Under the pieces are notes generated by a model. That model did no database searches. It was given only the letters and a program-made list of their open reading frames with translations, and was not told where the DNA came from. Positions 62,741 through 64,000 of a stretch of 64,000 nucleotides of DNA are shown here, one piece after another. Origin of the DNA: Ifrita kowaldi (lineage: Eukaryota > Chordata > Aves > Passeriformes > Cinclosomatidae); the NCBI GenBank assembly GCA_013398055.1, contig VZRS01001420.1:176488-240487 (forward strand), written 5' to 3'. Each line of letters begins with the position of its first letter. Within the stretch, counting starts at the first letter, position 1. The position numbers and the translations under genes are program-made.

Positions 62741-64000
62741 GAGCAGCAACACCCGGCCTTTGGGCTGAGAAGTTGTGAATCAGTCCCTAGTCCTACTGCT
62801 GGAGCACTGCTCCTGTTCCACAGGAAGAAGTGCCACATAAGAGTACATTTCCATCCTGCTTGTATTAATCTTTATTTCCATGCCTACTTAAGCAGAAATG
62901 TAGATAAAAGCATTGTGTTTGCAAGGAGCAAGAATCCAACCTCTTCTTGGACCAAGTGGGGGTAAAACTGCATACAATTTTAATTATCCCAAAAACAGAG
63001 TCCCCAGCGCTCAAAGATCCATGCCTCCTTCCTTTCACTCCAAAGTCTTTGGTAAAATCCTGTTCTATACAGAGGAATTATGACTGAATTAGAAATTTGC
63101 AGAAATATTTTGCTGTCTCTGGAAATACCAGGACCAATTTCATGATCATGACAACATTTACTATTAAGAGTGTCAATGTAGCTATTTAAAGCACTTTCCC
63201 AATCAACCAAAGGTGATTTTCCAAAGGTTACTACCAAGGACTTCAGTGATCAGTTGTTCCTCACGGAAGGCAGAAAAACAGCAACTGTCTTAGGTGTTAT
63301 TTGTGGGGGTTTGATACCTACACATGCCATGTAAATATGCAAATTTTATGCATCTGCTCAAGCTGATAGGGTCACCCAGTGAAGCACTCAAGCCAGTTAA
63401 GACAGAGAATTATCCCTAAGCTTCAAGCCACTTTTCAAAGCAAAGAAATAATTGAGAACTCTCCGCTGAAACCCCCAGGTCTTTAAGATACAAAATTCAG
63501 TACAACCCACAGCTGGATCTCAACTGCTGGATCAGAGCTGATGCCTGCTGCAACCTCCCCCTGACAAACCTGTGAATGCAGACTTTAGAATCCAAATTCC
63601 AGGAAGAAAACCATCAGCCTGGAACCTTCCATGGACTCTATATCCATGCATGGGGATGTGTACACCTGAAATCCCACTGGCAAGGGAAAACTGAACATGA
63701 AAACAACACCCAGAAATGCACAATGACCATGAAAGCACCAAAGGCTCCAAAATTCTTTAACTTTGGAGTTCCTGAGCCCGTACATACTACTTACCCAATC
63801 ATTTAAAAATGCCACATTGCGTTCTACAGGTCTTCCACACATAAACTTTGTATGTTCTTATTCACATATTCAAACCAATTACTCAGAATCCTTTGGTCTA
63901 AAAAGAAAATTATTTTCTTTTAAATTCTGAAAGCATTACATCATATTGCTTATCTAAATTCTTTTATAAATTCAAACATTAGCCCTGTCACAATCACAAC

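Larger units (their letters stand above)
57255..64000 (-). other. ADAMTSL3 upstream intron or 5' region, incomplete
   Basis: This is sequence upstream of the linker exon, running off the high-coordinate edge. I looked for a minus-strand exon encoding a signal peptide or a segment like the human YFLPEF region, ending in phase 1, and found none I could support. No CpG island typical of a promoter is visible, which suggests that transcription starts beyond 64000. Contents are AT-rich inverted repeats (57919-57936), a hairpin (59102-59121), the poly-C flanked gap (61473-61505) and an old repeat fragment (62680-62740). Confidence 0.65.

Noticed and set aside
57255..64000. Signal-peptide exon of ADAMTSL3
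   Set aside because: No minus-strand ATG with a hydrophobic run and a phase-1 donor could be supported. A weak resemblance near 63590 (FFLEFGF) runs into a stop.
1..64000. tRNA, rRNA, CRISPR array or other RNA genes
   Set aside because: None seen by eye. microRNA hairpins cannot be excluded without folding calculations.

Overview
The window looks like vertebrate nuclear DNA, most likely from a bird. It has widely spaced short exons with GT/AG splice sites inside AT-rich introns, and a 5'-truncated CR1 LINE 3' end at about 35583-35848 of the type abundant in birds. There are no operons and no compact coding. The order cannot be fixed from sequence alone. The CR1 wording resembles copies common in Neoaves and songbirds, but that is a recollection, not a search result.

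One gene explains all the coding sequence I can support. It is a minus-strand ADAMTS-like gene, best matched (from memory) to ADAMTSL3 (punctin-2), a secreted extracellular-matrix glycoprotein that lacks the ADAMTS protease domain. Seven consecutive coding exons run from high to low coordinates: 57178-57254 (acidic N-terminal linker), 36241-36368 (start of thrombospondin type 1 repeat 1), 33799-33844 (46-nt middle of that repeat), 26852-27088 (its last cysteine plus the first part of the cysteine-rich module), 13538-13664 (end of the cysteine-rich module, start of spacer), 5729-5803 and 368-525 (spacer). Every junction is phase-compatible, and joined they encode about 282 residues without a stop. 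The gene is incomplete at both ends. The rest of the spacer and the C-terminal repeats lie below position 1. The signal-peptide exon and promoter were not found and probably lie beyond 64000.

The rest is intron: about 5.2, 7.7, 13.2, 6.7, 2.4 and 20.8 kb between the seven exons, plus partial introns at both edges. The introns hold one clear CR1 copy, one plausible ancient MIR-type SINE remnant, several decayed fragments of what look like old amniote repeats sharing a 'CCATTGACTTCAATGG'-like core, simple repeats, a small CpG-enriched patch with a nested palindrome (7445-7890), and an assembly gap between poly-C tracts (61473-61505).

I found no second protein-coding gene, RNA gene, CRISPR array or intact transposon. 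I see no new biological system here. The most useful leads are the poorly conserved acidic N-terminal exon and its open read-through, the CpG patch, and the old repeat family.
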